This document shows, piece by piece, positions 1 to 11,846 of a stretch of DNA of 64,000 bases. Where the stretch lies: assembly GCF_000499385.1 (NCBI RefSeq), contig NW_013655003.1:1-64000 (forward strand), given 5' to 3'. Origin of the DNA: Eimeria necatrix. Its lineage: Eukaryota > Apicomplexa > Conoidasida > Eucoccidiorida > Eimeriidae. Position 1 is the first letter of the stretch. The number at the start of each line of letters is the position of its first letter. A program made the position numbers and the translations under genes. The notes under the pieces are model-generated. The model worked only from the letters and a program-made list of their open reading frames with translations, was not told the origin of the DNA and did not search any database.

Positions 1-1780
1 GTGGTGTCCTCCTTGGCCATCCTTATCTGGTGAAATCCTGACTCGAGGTCGAGGGTAGAAAAGTATCGGGCACCCCCCAGCATCTCAAGAATCGTTTGAA
101 TAGGTGGTAGGGGAAAGTCAGGCGCAATCGTAAGGGCGTTCAGCTCCAGTAATTGACAACCATGCGCATCTTACGCTCGCCCGTCCCATCGCTACGCTTA
201 TCCACCATAATCGTAGGTGCGCAGATCGGAGAGTAAGTGGGGCCAATCCACCCATTAGCAGACAGCTTAGCTATCTCCTGCTTGTGAAATAGAAGTTGTT
301 CGGGGGTCATGCGGTAGATCGACGATTTCGTAGGGAGCTTCCCTGGCACGAGAAGGATACGGTGATCGTGGGGGCGCTTCGGTGGCAGCCCTGAAGGAAG
401 TTTATCCGGAAAGACCGCACGGTGAGCACACAACACATCCAGTATCACACGGGGAGTTGCCTGCGCCTCCACGGAGGTTAGCCACGTATGGAATTGCGAG
501 TACTCGAGTTTGGCCGTTGGCCAAGGGGATGTTTCCTCTTCGTCGGGAAACGCGGAAGCGGGTAGAGCCTTAAGACACTGCCGGTGGGGGTTGGAAGGGG
601 AGGTTTCGACCAAGGCACAACATAAAGCCCCTTGCCACTCCTCCACTAGACGCAGAGCCACGTCCGACTCCATCGCGGGGAGCGCTAGTATAACGTAGAG
701 CCCTTGAAGTGGCTGGCGTATGCAGGCTGCGCTCTCCGAAGCCTGCTGTAGCAGAGCAGCGACCACTGCTTTCCGTTTGCCCCTTGAGGGTGGCTTGAAC
801 CTCTTAGAGGGTGGGCGTAGAAGTGCCGTAGCTTCCTCCCTAGTCATGTCTGCCACCTGCTTAGCCAGTATGTCGTACGCCTGCTCCGCGGGGGTCCGCT
901 GACGCGTCCCTAGAGTACTGCCGTTCCGTTGTGTGGCATCGGTGGCACGAACAACCGGTAGATCGCACCACTGGCCATTCACATACGTACGTAGCTTATC
1001 AGACTGGAAATACCACGCTACCCTATGCTCAGTCAGCCAATCAAGCCCCACCACTAGGTCATATGGCACCGGCCCGACTAAGAAGTCGCCAGCTAAACGG
1101 GTCGCCCCACACCACATAGTGAGTCCCTTCACCACGCGATCTATCCTCAACTGCGCACCGTTAGCTACGGTGAACACGTGTTCCTCAGGCAGCTTCCGTC
1201 CTCTCAGCTGTAGGCGTTCTACCGCCCCTGGGCTAATGAAGCTCCTTGAGGCGCCGGTATCTAGAAGAGCTTCGCACTGGTTGCCAGCCACTTCGACTCT
1301 TAGTACGGCGCTCATACCCACACTACACAGAGTCCCCTTGGGCGTGGCGTCTTCCTGCACCCTCTGCTCGCGCCACCATTGTAGTTCTTTAGTGCTCGTG
1401 TCCTGCGGACGGTCCCCTTCAGTTGTGGCGTCGTTCAGCTCGCCGCTGTGGTCCAGTCTACGCCTAGACCCTTCCTTGATTTGCAACGTAGTCTCGGCGT
1501 GGGACTGGTCTGCCGGGGGTTGCTGAGTCTCCCCCACGTCCGGACCCTCGGCGCGTTCCCGCTTTTCCCCAATACGCAACCTCTTCCCCCAATCTGGGGA
1601 GACTGGAATGGAGTTAGGCCCTGTCGCTACCGCGCACATCGCACCTTTACCACTCCGAGTCCGCCTAGCCCGCTCGTCTCCCTTAACGGCTAGGCTCGTC
1701 CGTTTAAATGCCCCGATTGGTCGACGTTGGGCCGCTTCGGCTGCTGTCTGGGCGGCCGGACGGGCTCTGCTCTGGGTCAA
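1..1780 (-). pseudogene. pol: Ty3/gypsy chromovirus pol fragment (protease and start of reverse transcriptase), frameshifted, continues past window edge
   Basis: Read from 1780 toward 1. The first part is a low-complexity linker. A retropepsin domain follows, with the active-site triplet in LLDTGASRSFIS and the flap/core phrase VVGLDWL. The N-terminal fingers of a reverse transcriptase come next (PHDHRI, YRMTPEQ, SPICAPTIMVDKR, RMVVNY). The frame stops at TGA 140-142. The RT frame then continues without stops in another frame to the edge, including STLDLESGFHQIRM, which points to a single-base deletion near 150. The frame starts at a TTG that overlaps the gag stop and lies in the -1 frame relative to gag, so pol was probably made by frameshifting from gag. 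It has no role in the antigen array and is a decayed mobile element. Identification to the Ty3/gypsy superfamily is firm; the chromovirus label borrows from the related fragment at 7.7 kb. Confidence 0.85.
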
Positions 1781-2829
1781 GCCGACGTAGGACAGTCTCT
1801 AGCGTAGTGATCCCGGCCCCCACACCTGGAGCACGTTTCCCCGATCCGTCGCGTCGCTCCGTTGCGGAGCGGACAGTCCCTGCTCACATGTCCCCTTCCG
1901 CTGCACGCGTAACAGCGTGAGTCCGTAGTATCATTCCGTCTGTTGTCCCTGTTCTCTCGTTCGCGTAGTAGGCCCGGCTCTCGCCCGCCTTTAGCCCATC
2001 TGCGCTTGGCATCCTCTAAGTCTCGCTGGAATCGGAGGCGGTCTTCGCACAAATCCTTCCACGGGGCCACCGTGGTAGCCAGTGCTGCGGCGGCTTCCTG
2101 CCAGTCTGCGAATTTCCTTGTTCCCCCTTGAGTTATCTCTCGGAATATTTCCTCCGGCAGGTTGGCCAAGTAGTAACCCACCAACAGGTCTGGAGCCACC
2201 GACACCCCTTCGGCCACGATGGCCTCGAAGCGCGCAGAGTATGCGTGGTGGTCGCCCCTCCATACATTCTCCGCTATCATGACTTTCATCCATTCCTTAG
2301 TTATACCACAGAAGCGCGCGCAGAATCGCTGTCTCAGTTGCTCCCAATCAGTCAGGGGTTCTCCAGTGCGACGCAGATACAACCAGTAACCCAAGGCGTC
2401 TCCCTTCAGATATCTTTTGAGTTCTTCTCCCCACTGCCGTTCTTCCAGCCCTCGTTCGATGAAATCTAACTCTGCAAGGTCGAGGAAATTCCTCATGTTC
2501 TTGCCGTCCTCGTATCCGATAAACCTCTGGGACGCTTGCACTATTCCCCGCGCCATCTGAAAGGCAAGTTCCCGCAAGAACTCGGTCAGACTCGGATCCG
2601 CCCAAGCTGGATTCATTTCGGGTACCTTGCGCCCTCCAACGTCGCGGTCCCAGACTCTCGGTGCCGGTCGTGCCACCCCTGCGGTGGACTGGTCGATGCA
2701 GCGACCGGGTTCTGTTCGCAGCGATTCAGTGGGGTGCCCCGCGGGTTCTTCGCTTGACACGACTATATTCGGCATTCCTGCGTTCGGTTCAGGTGGAGGC
2801 CGTACCACTTTTCCGTTGCGTAGGACCAT
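1777..2829 (-). CDS. gag: Retrotransposon Gag (capsid plus nucleocapsid with two zinc knuckles)
   Basis: About 350 residues from the ATG at 2829; an in-frame TAA lies seven codons upstream of it and the frame is open to the TGA at 1777-1779. The middle resembles a retrotransposon capsid (helical, with YLKGDALGYWLYLR and LPEEIFREI). The basic C-terminus carries two CCHC knuckles of the form C-x2-C-x4-H-x4-C: CYACSGRGHVSRDC and CSRCGGRDHYARDC. These bind element RNA during particle assembly. The stop overlaps the start of the pol frame in the -1 register. The gag frame itself is intact, unlike pol. Base composition is more GC-rich than the surrounding SAG array, as expected of an inserted element. 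Confidence 0.85.
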   Translation of the reverse strand: MVLRNGKVVRPPPEPNAGMPNIVVSSEEPAGHPTESLRTEPGRCIDQSTAGVARPAPRVWDRDVGGRKVPEMNPAWADPSLTEFLRELAFQMARGIVQASQRFIGYEDGKNMRNFLDLAELDFIERGLEERQWGEELKRYLKGDALGYWLYLRRTGEPLTDWEQLRQRFCARFCGITKEWMKVMIAENVWRGDHHAYSARFEAIVAEGVSVAPDLLVGYYLANLPEEIFREITQGGTRKFADWQEAAAALATTVAPWKDLCEDRLRFQRDLEDAKRRWAKGGREPGLLRERENRDNRRNDTTDSRCYACSGRGHVSRDCPLRNGATRRIGETCSRCGGRDHYARDCPTSA

Positions 2830-2936
2830 GTCCCTCCCCGTTCCCACTTAGGTGAGGGGATCCCTTCGGGCTTTACGGGAGAAGGTCTTCCCACTTGAGC
2901 TAGCTCGAAATTCTGCCCAGATTGTTTGAAAAATTT

Positions 2937-2952
2937 CCCGGAACAGCCCCCA
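2937..2952 (-). other. Candidate primer-binding site next to 5' LTR end
   Basis: On the minus strand the run TGGGGGCTGTTCCGGG begins with the TGG typical of a tRNA 3' CCA complement. It sits two bases after a possible LTR terminus (…CTACA, + strand TGTAG at 2955). Position upstream of gag fits. The tRNA was not identified. Confidence 0.3.
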
Positions 2953-2954
2953 AA

Positions 2955-3450
2955 TGTAGTGAACAGGTGTAGAGAACAGGTGTCTACACTGTTACTACGT
3001 ATGTCCCTGGGCAAGTCCGACTAGGGTGCCCGCTCTGCACTGACTGTCAAAGGTACATGATTCTCGCCAACAACTACTAAATACCCTGATTAACCACGTA
3101 CAATTGAGTTCATATTATTATAAGGTACGAAAACCCGGAATAATAGAACTGAGTATCGACGCTCGCTGAGGGTCAGTGCCTGAGTCGCGGCACCAACCTC
3201 GCGTCCAGCCCCATACCCGGTGCTGGCTAGCGAGCACATTGTTCCCTTTTATGATTTTCCACTAACCAACGGTGCCATATGCCTTAATATATTCAATATT
3301 ATTCATGCTTTTCGCGTTAGTAAGCCTCGAGGGGTGGCGACGAAGGTCAATTGTAGTGCCAGGCACTACAGGTGGTACCGTCATTTATGCAAGATCTTGG
3401 AGTGTGTTAGTGAAATGGGTGACATTAAACTGGTGAAGCAATAAAGTTCG
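2955..3450 (-). repeat. Candidate 5' LTR of the chromovirus
   Basis: This gene-free stretch directly upstream of gag starts with TG (CA on the element strand) and contains a short internal repeat (TGTAGTGAACAGG then TGTAGAGAACAGG). It is AT-richer in the middle. The outer boundary cannot be set because no second LTR of this element is in the window. Confidence 0.3.
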
Positions 3451-4331
3451 GGGAAAATTTCATCAATCAGCGAGAGGCGAGACGGTGCAGCGTTTGCCGC
3501 TGCCAGTTCGCTAATGTGACCTGCTGTGAGTGCGCGCCCAGTGACCTGCTCCAAGGCTGTCAACAAGAGCTTGGCTGTCGTGTGGGGCGTTATCCGATAG
3601 GAATACAAAGCTTCATCTTCGCAATACATTTGAAAAAGGACGTCAAAGATGGCATACCTGAGAGCTGATTAAATTGAGGGCAGGAACCTCATTAGAGCAT
3701 TGAGCCCTGACGGAGACTAGATCTTCCCCTCCAGTTATGTGTCTCATGGTGTCGCATCTGCGCTCCCTATCTGTCCTACTTCCGACAAAGTATGCTTTTT
3801 CCGCCCTGTTGCTGGCCTTTACGACGCGTTTCAACATATTTGGCGTACGCCGCATCTCTCCGCAAATTGTTCGCGGGGCAGCCAACAATTGCGACGCAGA
3901 GATTGCCGCCTGGATGCGAGAAGCGGGACAGGGAAGGGGGATCAATATCGGCTATATAGAATTTGAATTCTGAACTGCTGAGATGAAGGCGAAGGCATCC
4001 TGCTGGAAAGGAGACGCCGGAATTCCCTTGGTTTTCCGATATTCGCCTACCTCCACAGATGGACTTCCCAGTGGCATGCGGAAGCGGAATAGTAGAGTCT
4101 TCTCCGCGGAGACATAGCAGATAACGCTTTCTTTGGAAAATAGTGTCCCGATTCGGAAATCCCCAGCCAACTCGGTGAAAGCATACAGCGCAACTGGGAC
4201 GAGTCCAAGACACTTTGAACAGCATTGAAGCGCGTCCTGGCAGTTATTCCCTCATATCCACGTTCAAATATAAACATAATCACCGCTGATGGAGCTCCAC
4301 AATCTGGAACTCTGCTCTCTTGCTTTCTCAT
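3381..4331 (-). other. Unassigned minus-strand open frames, possible broken or multi-exon gene
   Basis: Several consecutive minus-strand open stretches look protein-like but do not join in one frame. One at 4047-4331 begins MRKQESRVPDC. One at 3952-4170 includes ICYVSAEKTLLFRFRMPLG and ends SAVQNSNSI. One at 3381-3629 includes LLLTALEQVTGRALTAG. A possible acceptor (CCTTGCAG) lies at about 4362-4369. I recognise no family and see no SAG motif. It could be a host gene fragment, an unknown multi-exon gene, or chance. Confidence 0.2.
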
Positions 4332-4640
4332 TGGAGTTCGGTCTCAACGCGGCGACAACGCTGCAAGGGTGGTTCCTGATTGCCATATAGCCTCTTAAGC
4401 TCGCTGACCTCTACAACTTTTACGTCGTAAATTTCCAATATCTTTTGAAATTACAGCAAAACGTGTGGCTGTCAAGCTTAAGCAAAGCTTTAGATTTACG
4501 GGAGTGCTCTACCAAGCAGCCATCACGGAATAGAATTTCAGTAGCAAATAGAAGAAGGTTTGGTGCCATTATTGGCGTCTAACTCAACTAGATGCAGACT
4601 TTTCCAGACCACCTATCTGTCCAATTGGCATTTGGACGCG

Positions 4641-5811
4641 TCACAGTGCCACCATGCCAAGCGCGAGGATGAAAACGCCCACAAGTTTTGGGACTGCGAC
4701 AGATGCAGAACCTGTGAGGGAGGAGACAATCCCGTCCCACTGCTGTTGCCTGAGTGCAGCAAATGACGACAGATTCACAGAGTTCAGTTAACTCCACGAA
4801 AACAACAGCGTTGTGCGCCGTTCTGAGGTGAAGGCAACTGCTTCCTCTTACGTGAATGGAGCTGAATTTTCATCTGCAAAAGCAGCAGGCATTGTCTTGC
4901 AAATCAATGCATAGCCATATTCCTGGGTCTCCTCCGCGTCGGATTCTATAAGCTGATTTGCGGTAGAGCTTGTTGTTTTAGTGCACGTCACAACCCGGCA
5001 ATCTGCAGTGGCACTGGATGAGGGGTTGTAGAGAGCCACAAAGGAAACGTTGTCTTGTTTGTCGTACAGGCCGTTTGCTTCGCTTTTTGACGGTGGAAGT
5101 CCAGTGAAGCTTTTGAATGCTGCCTTCCAGTAGTCGACAGTTTCGTTGCAGCTGGGCTGCGCACCAGTGAGAGATTTGAATGCATACGTTCCATCCTTGA
5201 ACGGATTTTCCGCTTCAGCGACCACTTGGTAGTTTGCTTCTTCCGTCTGAAAGAGAGACGCAGGCGAGAGGAATTCTCCCGGCGTGGATAACCACATTCG
5301 TGCGTGGCACTCTCAATATCTGGTATAGGACTTACGGCTGTCAAATGTTCACAGACTTTCCTCCATTTGCTGTTTTCCGCTAATTCATTGCTATCTGGGG
5401 CAGTCAATTGAGTTTCTTCGGTAGCCTGTGTGAAGTGGGACAACCTGGCTGCCTCTCGGACTGTGTTGATCTCGTTAAGACACTGTACGCTGGCAGCTGC
5501 AATGATTAAACCAACACAGATTTCATTGGATTACTACGTAGTTCAAATGTATTGATTATGAGGAAGGAACTGATGTGGGACAACGTCTCCACGCTCAGTT
5601 CTGCATGGTCGCTGGGGTTGTGTGCATGCAAATGAATACTCACGAACTGGGGTTTGCGTGAAATTAGGGTAGAAAAATGAAAATCCTCTCACTTACCAAG
5701 CTTTGCGGTATATTTGACAGTTGTTTGTGAGGGCTGCTCCCGTTCGCGCAGTGCTGCTGCACACACTATTAGTAGCAGTGTGTTGAGGAGAGCAGTGATC
5801 CTGAAGAGCAT
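4641..5811 (-). CDS. SAG-family GPI-anchored surface antigen, array gene 1
   Basis: Exons 5811-5697, 5496-5336, 5246-4852, 4749-4641; 259 aa. Residues 1-20 are a signal peptide (MLFRITALLNTLLLIVCAAA). Six cysteines of the mature domain lie at 44, 87, 125, 175, 180 and 208, in CLNEIN, VCEHL, SCNETVDYW, ADCRVVTC and ALICKTMP. The family fold is related to CAP proteins, with three disulfides expected. Residues 225-259 form a hydrophobic GPI-addition tail after SSLTGSAS. NVS at 158 is a potential N-glycosylation site. Members coat the sporozoite or merozoite surface; ligand unknown. Exon 2 departs from family consensus (AARLSHF instead of AAGLPxF; CEHLTA instead of CEHLIP), and the NFT sequon of most paralogues is SFT here. 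The start was chosen because it gives a 115-nt exon 1, as in most paralogues. Confidence 0.9.
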
Positions 5812-7677
5812 CTCGGAGAGCGAGTTTTAAAGAATTTTAGCTCGAAACAAAAAATGGAAGAGTCGGGCATTTATCTGTAAGCAGAATGCAGGGAGGTTCT
5901 TTGGAGCAGAGGGTAGTACGACTTTTAGTTGCGTGAAAGGCTGGAGTGAAAGTGTGAAACGATGGAAGTGAGCACGCAGACTCACGGTCACGGGCGACAT
6001 CCGAGGCAGCAGATCTCGACTAAGTGATGCATGCTCATGAACTGCCTTAAAAGGAACATGCAACCTAGAATACCAGAAATACTATTAGTGAAGGAAGTAA
6101 GTAAAATAAAAGGTATAAGTCGATGCTGGTTGTCAATGAAGATTTGCAAGTGCTGTGTGCAATAGATCCAATAGTCGCTTCCTCCGCGCTGCTCTCCTTC
6201 CACTACCGAATTATGTGATTCCTACCAATAAGACACACTAACGCACTGCTTATGATATCTAAAGTAAGATTAGTCGCAGATTTTGTCGGCGGGTGTTGCA
6301 TTTATATTTGGAAAACATCCTTAGTCGAACGCCGATCGAGTGGGCACACCAAGACATTGGTCAGAGAAGAGCTTGAAGTGAGTAGTGCTGGAAAAAATAG
6401 AGCAAAAATATTTTAGCAGCCCAACAGTGTCTGAGTGTTTACATGATGAGTAGGACGAGTCTCGCTTACGCTCCTCTTTTCTCCCGGTTTCATGCTATCT
6501 CTCGATTCTGATGTCACAAGGATGTGAGCGCTGCATTCCTAAAATCCATCACCTGCTGAAGTCTTCACGACCAACAAAAACGCACACGATTTGCGAGGAA
6601 CCCATCCAGCTCCTGCTTCATTTTGAAAATGATGCAAGCAATGTAGCTGTCAGAAGGTGACTGGCAGAGAAGTGCAACAGCTAACTTGGCCAATCTACAT
6701 AATGCAGGCCCTTCAGAGTGCACCTTTGCGCGTCGTATGCACTTCAAAGCCTTTTAAAAGCCAAATGGATCCGCTTCACAGATGTATTAATCCGGAAATC
6801 TCACAAAGGCGCCCTCTGTCGTCTGACTGTCCTGCACCCCTCGCACTTGCTCGCATTTCAGCAATACGCCAGTAGCTGCGACACTGCCAGGTATCACCTG
6901 TGGTGGATAAGGCCTTGCATCTGCATACTGTTCTCCGCGTTTTTGGTGGATGTTGGAAGCTTGTAGCGCTCGCTCTCTGTGAACGTAGCTACCAACAAAC
7001 CTGTCTTGTGGTAGTGCGCGGGGTGGTACTGCGCCTACTATCTCTGTCTTGACTCCACAGAGTAGATCTACTACCTTTGCGGAAACCGTCCTACCTAGGA
7101 ATTTTCATTGAGGACAATTCGAGTCATCCGTTACCAAAGTAGATCTGCCCTCCAGCCTCACACGCTTGCACTTCGAGGTCCCGAGACTAGTTTCTCTGTG
7201 GGTCGGGGAGGTGCGTCCGCACTCCGGATGGCGCCTCGATCGGTCTAGAGAATCGGCCCGCTGCGGAGTGCCGGGGGTACGCTTCAGCCAGGACGAAGTG
7301 CCCAGTCCCATATTGCTAGCCTTCAGAGGCCCACGGGAATCCATTGTAGTGGGCGTTACTACGACCGCCCAGCTGCCCGGCTTGAGGTTGCCCTCGCCAG
7401 CTTAATCCCTCCTGCACATCCCACTGCTGCATGCAATGGACGTTCGACTGAGCTGTATACGCTATCTCCACTTACGCACAGGTGGAGCCTGGTCTGAGTC
7501 AGTGTTCCCTAGTATTAGTGTTACTTCATTGGCGTTATTAGCACTCTTACTCTCTAATGCCTATTATTACCTAACGTGCATAGCTAAGAGCGGTGCTATC
7601 GACAATGTAGTGGACATGCAGTGGACGCAGAGGTGCACATGCCGCCACATTGGCACTGCCGCGTTCCCCTTTGTGCG
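5812..7677. other. Spacer: SAG promoter region then unassigned, partly GC-rich sequence
   Basis: 5812-6200 shares upstream blocks with other SAG genes (GCAGATCT-like element near 6008). 6200-7000 shows nothing I can assign. 7090-7420 is GC-rich and unlike the SAG spacers; it may belong to the adjacent retroelement remnant. A purine tract (minus strand AAAGGGGAACG, near 7665) lies just after the element stop codon, as a polypurine tract would. Confidence 0.4.
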
Positions 7678-8600
7678 CTACGGAAGAGTGTTAAGGGAGA
7701 TGGGGGTGGTGGGCGGTAGAGGACACGGCTGAGCACGTGCTTTGCGATGCTGGCGGCGTCGCCAGGCGCGTACCAAGGCGGGGCATCTGACAAGGAACTG
7801 GGCTGATTCCCATGCAGCGCAGTCTTCGGGGGCACCACTCCACTTGAAGAGGTAGTAGGTGTCATCGCCAGAGCCTCTCTGATCAAGGATATAGTTTACA
7901 AGGTACTGGTCGGTCAGGTTGCCAGCAACGTTACGCGTACGGGGCCACCCCACGGTCGCTTCCTGGGGAACCAGATCAGGGTCGTGGGGACGGTGACGAA
8001 CGTGTTGTGGCACATGGAAGACGTTGTGACACTCATAGGTAGGCGGTAAGGCAAGGCGGTAGGCGACGGCTCCTATGCGTCCCGTTATATCAAAGGGGCT
8101 CTGGTAGCGAGGTCTCCCAGAGCGTATTCCACTGCACGCCGTTTGGAATCCGCGCAGGACTTCTGCTGCCACTTAGCACGCACGATGTGGCCCTGGGCTC
8201 TGTCGCATAACTGGTGGAAAAGCTTTGTTATTGGGGGTGTGAGAGTTGGGGAGAAAGCGTCACCAGTGTTCAGGTCCGCCGCGGTGGAGGGTTTTTCCTT
8301 AATCATGATCTCGAAGGGTGAGAGCTTCGTGGATGAATGACTTCTAGTATTATAGGCAAGTTCGGGGGCCGGGTTGAGCCGCTCCCAGTCAATTTCTTCG
8401 GACTGAATGTATGTCCGCAGCACCTGCCCCAGGCTGCGGTTGACTCACCCTCTCTGGCCATCTGTCTGCGGTTCGTAAGATGTCATCTCCCTCTTGATGC
8501 CGAAACGGTTGCATAGTTGGAGCCAAAGGTCCGACTGAAAACGAGGTTCACGGTCTTGAGTAAGCGCGTCGGGAAATCTTTGGCAGTGGATCAGGGCGGA
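7678..8600 (-). pseudogene. pol: Chromovirus pol remnant: integrase C-terminal half plus chromodomain
   Basis: Read from 8600 toward 7678. An integrase core fragment (FPDALTQDREPRF, then YEPQTDGQ) runs into TGA 8445-8447, exactly where the catalytic glutamate of the DDE triad is expected. The same frame resumes as VNRSLGQVLRTYIQ and ends LAYNTRSH…KLSPFEIM, an integrase C-terminal signature. Around 8100-8170 the frame changes and the part joining to SPFDITGRIGAVAYRLALPP is shortened. The last portion is a chromodomain (YLVNYILDQRG…YLFKWSG…AWE) of the type that targets chromoviruses to heterochromatin. The RT and RNase H regions are missing. Orientation matches the element at 1-2950, but this is a separate, more decayed copy. 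The upstream limit near 8600 is approximate. Confidence 0.85.
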
Positions 8601-9314
8601 GACAGCAAAGGGCGCCCAGTAAATGGCATTACTAAAGAGAATTCAGTTTGCCCTCTCCCAGGCTTGTACTTGAGAATGCGGCTCACGCTTGCACTTATAT
8701 GCACTCAAAGACACGGTTGCACCCCGCTGGACAGTCTACGGGAGGAAACACCAAAGCACCATCATGCCACTCGTCATAGTCTCGTGACGCACGGACTTCG
8801 AGGCTGCAACTCTTGATGAGCGCGCGAGGAGGCGGTGGCATGTTCCACCGACCCTGGATGCGCGGCATTCGCCAGTAGACTAAGGGAATCTAATGCAGAC
8901 AAAGAACATCATGGGTCTGACGGCATTGCTGACTCGGAGATATCGACTATTTCCATACGGAATTATTTATCGTTGGTCAAGTTCCACATCTGTACCTTCT
9001 CATTGCACTACGTCTCCTCAACTTTTGTTGGCTCTGAAGGAGACGCCAACACTATAGGTGCACGTACTAATTGCCTTGCATCTTTTTAATTTCGCTGCCT
9101 CTAAAAGTAAAGAAGCAGTATGTGGTGGCTGACATTGAACATAGAGTTGGATCTATCGGACCCTTCAAAAAATGGACAAAAGAATAGAATTTCAAAAGAA
9201 AACCGGAGAAGGCGATGCCGTGATTGGCACTAAGATTCGTTGTCATTCGTACGACTCAATTAGACACAGGAACCATTGGATTATGATCAAGGGTTCAACT
9301 GCAATACCAACTTG
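8601..9314. other. Spacer, nothing recognised
   Basis: This lies between the retroelement remnant and the 3' end of array gene 2. The last 300 bp probably hold the 3' UTR of gene 2. I see no coding, RNA or repeat signal. Confidence 0.4.
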
Positions 9315-10443
9315 TCACACAACTGTGACGCCAACCGCGATGAGGGCAACACCAACAAGGCTTGGGACTGGGAACGTTGCAGAACCTGTGAGGGAGGAGA
9401 CGATCGCGTCCCATTGTTGTTGCCTGAGTGCAACAAGGGATGACGACATCATAGCATTCAGTTAAATGCACAGCAACGAAAGCGACACAAGCAGATCTGA
9501 AATGAGGGAAATAGTTCTCTCCTACGTGAAAGGGGCGGTATTTTCATCTGCAAACGCCGCTGGCATCGTCTTGCAAATCAACGCATAGCCACTTTGTGAG
9601 CTTTGTACAACTCGAGTGTCTTCAGCGTCATCTCCAGCGTCTGTTGTTGTTTTAGTGCACACCACAAACTTGCAGTCTGCGGTGGCATTGGATGAGGGAT
9701 TGTACAAGGCCACGAATGAAGCGTTGTCTTGTTTGTCGTACAGGCCGTTGGCTTGACTTTTTGACGGCGGAAGTCCAGTGAAGTTTTTGAATGATGCCTT
9801 CCAGTAGTCAACTGTGTCGTTGCAGCTGAACTGCGCACCAGTGAGAGATTTGAATGCATATGTTCCATCCTTGAACGGATTATCCGCTTTGGTGGCCGCT
9901 TGGTAGTTCGCTTCTTGTGTCTGAAAGAGAGAAGCAAGTGAAAGGAATTCTCATGCCACAGATAGCCATATTCGTGCGTGGAGCTCTCAATACTTGGTAT
10001 GCAACTTACGGGTATTAAGTGTTCACAAAGTTTTCGCCATTCGCTTCCTTGTTGGAGCTCTTGTGCACCCGGCGAAGGCAGTGTATTCGTGTCTGTGGCC
10101 TCTGTGAAGTTGGGCAACCCGGCCGCCCCTCGGGCAGTGTTGATCTGGTCAAGGCATTGGACGCTGTCACCTGCAATAAGCACAGCAACACAGTTCCTAG
10201 GGTCTTAGCATGTCATCCCAATCATCAGGAAGAAACAGACGCGAGACCATAAGTGGGACCTTAGATCTGCACAGTGGCTGGATTCGTGCCAAAGTAATTA
10301 AACAGGAAATTGATGGCCAGTCTCTTACCAAGACTTGCGGTATATTTGACAGTGACAGTTCCACCCTGTTGAAAGCTGCCCGATATTGAGTTGCTAAGCA
10401 CAAGCAGTGAAGCGCTGACGAGTGCATTGATCCTTGGGAGCAT
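9315..10443 (-). CDS. SAG-family surface antigen, array gene 2
   Basis: Exons 10443-10329, 10170-10010, 9920-9526, 9423-9315; 259 aa. The signal peptide starts MLPRINALVSASLLVLSNS. All six family cysteines are present (VQCLDQIN, LCEHLIP, SCNDTVDYW, ADCKFVVC, ALICKTMP). The fifth motif is unusual: CKFVVC replaces CRVVTC. The glycosylation site reads DNASF rather than DNVSF. The variable stretch before the last cysteine is acidic (AGDDAEDTRV). The GPI tail ends VGVTVV, different from its neighbours. Exon and intron sizes (158, 89 and 102 nt introns) track gene 1, its closest relative in the window. The shared upstream motif lies at 10769-10783. Confidence 0.9.
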
Positions 10444-11846
10444 CTTGACCGTGAAGATCTTGAAGAGTTTCAGCTAGGAGCAACCTGAAAAGAAAATGAA
10501 GAGGAGAACTTTGGCTGCAAAGAAAATGCACTGGCAAATGCTGCCAGCACTTGGCAGTGTGATTTCTCGTCTGAAATGTTGGTGTGAAGCGGACAGGTGA
10601 GCGACGATGTCTTGGAAAATCTAAAGCGGCAGATCTGTGCCAGCTGAGTTCTACATTTGCGCACGGCTATTCATCGGTGATGATGAATGCACAATGGGCC
10701 GTGAAAAACCGCACACGACTCTAGCTTTAATTCAAGACAACTTGTGGGCCAATTCCACAGCGTGCTAGCTGAGCTCTAGATCTGCGCACTTGCTCGCCAA
10801 GAGTCGTGAGAAAAACATGAACTTACAAAGTCAAGTAAAAGTATGAATAAGGTAAACAATGACATGAATGCCCAATCGCTGAGGAACCATTGTGGTCTTG
10901 CCGCACACCACTGCGAACAATCCGCAATGGTTCACCACGCCTCCTTCCTTCCACTACTGAAATCAATGATTTCTATGAGTCGGCTTCCCTTAGACAAGTT
11001 ATGTAAAATCAAAACTAATGTCATGTGTGGTTTGGCACGGCTCACGGTGCCTTCTCGATCGCGGAGTGTCCCTCGTAGTCAAATCTACAGCTCGGCTAGT
11101 AGGATAAGGGATCGACCCACAAGGACCCTAAAATATAAAATCCCCAGCAGAATTCCATCAAAAAGCAGAACCATGTAGGATTGGTGCATGATTTGGCAAA
11201 ACGTAGGACATATCACTGCTAGCTGCGCCTTCAGGCTCGCTGCCGACACTTCTATGTTCCAATAGCACACATCCGTGAGCCCTGCAGTTGTACAAACCAT
11301 GTCCTCAGCATATCCGAGCAGGAAACATGGAACACACGGTGCATGCTGGAAAGTACACAGGCGGTGTGCACCGACGGAGTTGGCTTGAAGGGGGATGCAG
11401 CACACAGCTGGGCAACGAGATAAACTCTTCAGCATGCACACGTCGTAGGCATTCCGAAACCAAAATAAACTAAAGTTGCCCTTGCATAGGTGCCTTTAGC
11501 AAATAGCTAGACAATCAAGCGACTTTTCCTGACTTTGCTCGCCTTTCGAATGGGGTCACTTGCTATGAGGTTGTCAGAGTTGAAGACACTACGTGTATTG
11601 GACTCATTCTTCAGCTGTACACCCTCTTCTGAGTTGCTAGAGGACGCTGCAAGCCAGTGGATACCGCAGTTTGCTGAGGCAAAACGCTATAAAAGAGCGT
11701 CGCGGATGGAGTCACCTGGCTCATCCTTCGAAAAAAGCGCGAGAGTTTTGCAGGTAGGCTTGTATATAAAACGGAAGTCCAGTCATACATCTCGATGCAA
11801 ACAGAACTTGGTGCAGGCCCTGCCGTGCGGCCAATAGTTTGAAAGG
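10444..11846. other. Spacer with gene 2 promoter and gene 3 downstream region
   Basis: The first 350 bp contain the conserved upstream blocks, including a GCAGATCTG element near 10630 and the CTGAGCTCTAGATCT motif. The rest (10800-11846) carries only short, unrelated open frames on both strands. No RNA gene or repeat was seen. Confidence 0.4.

Noticed and set aside
933..1526. 197-codon + strand frame
   Set aside because: It is antisense to the retroelement protease region, which has clear DTGA and RT motifs on the minus strand.
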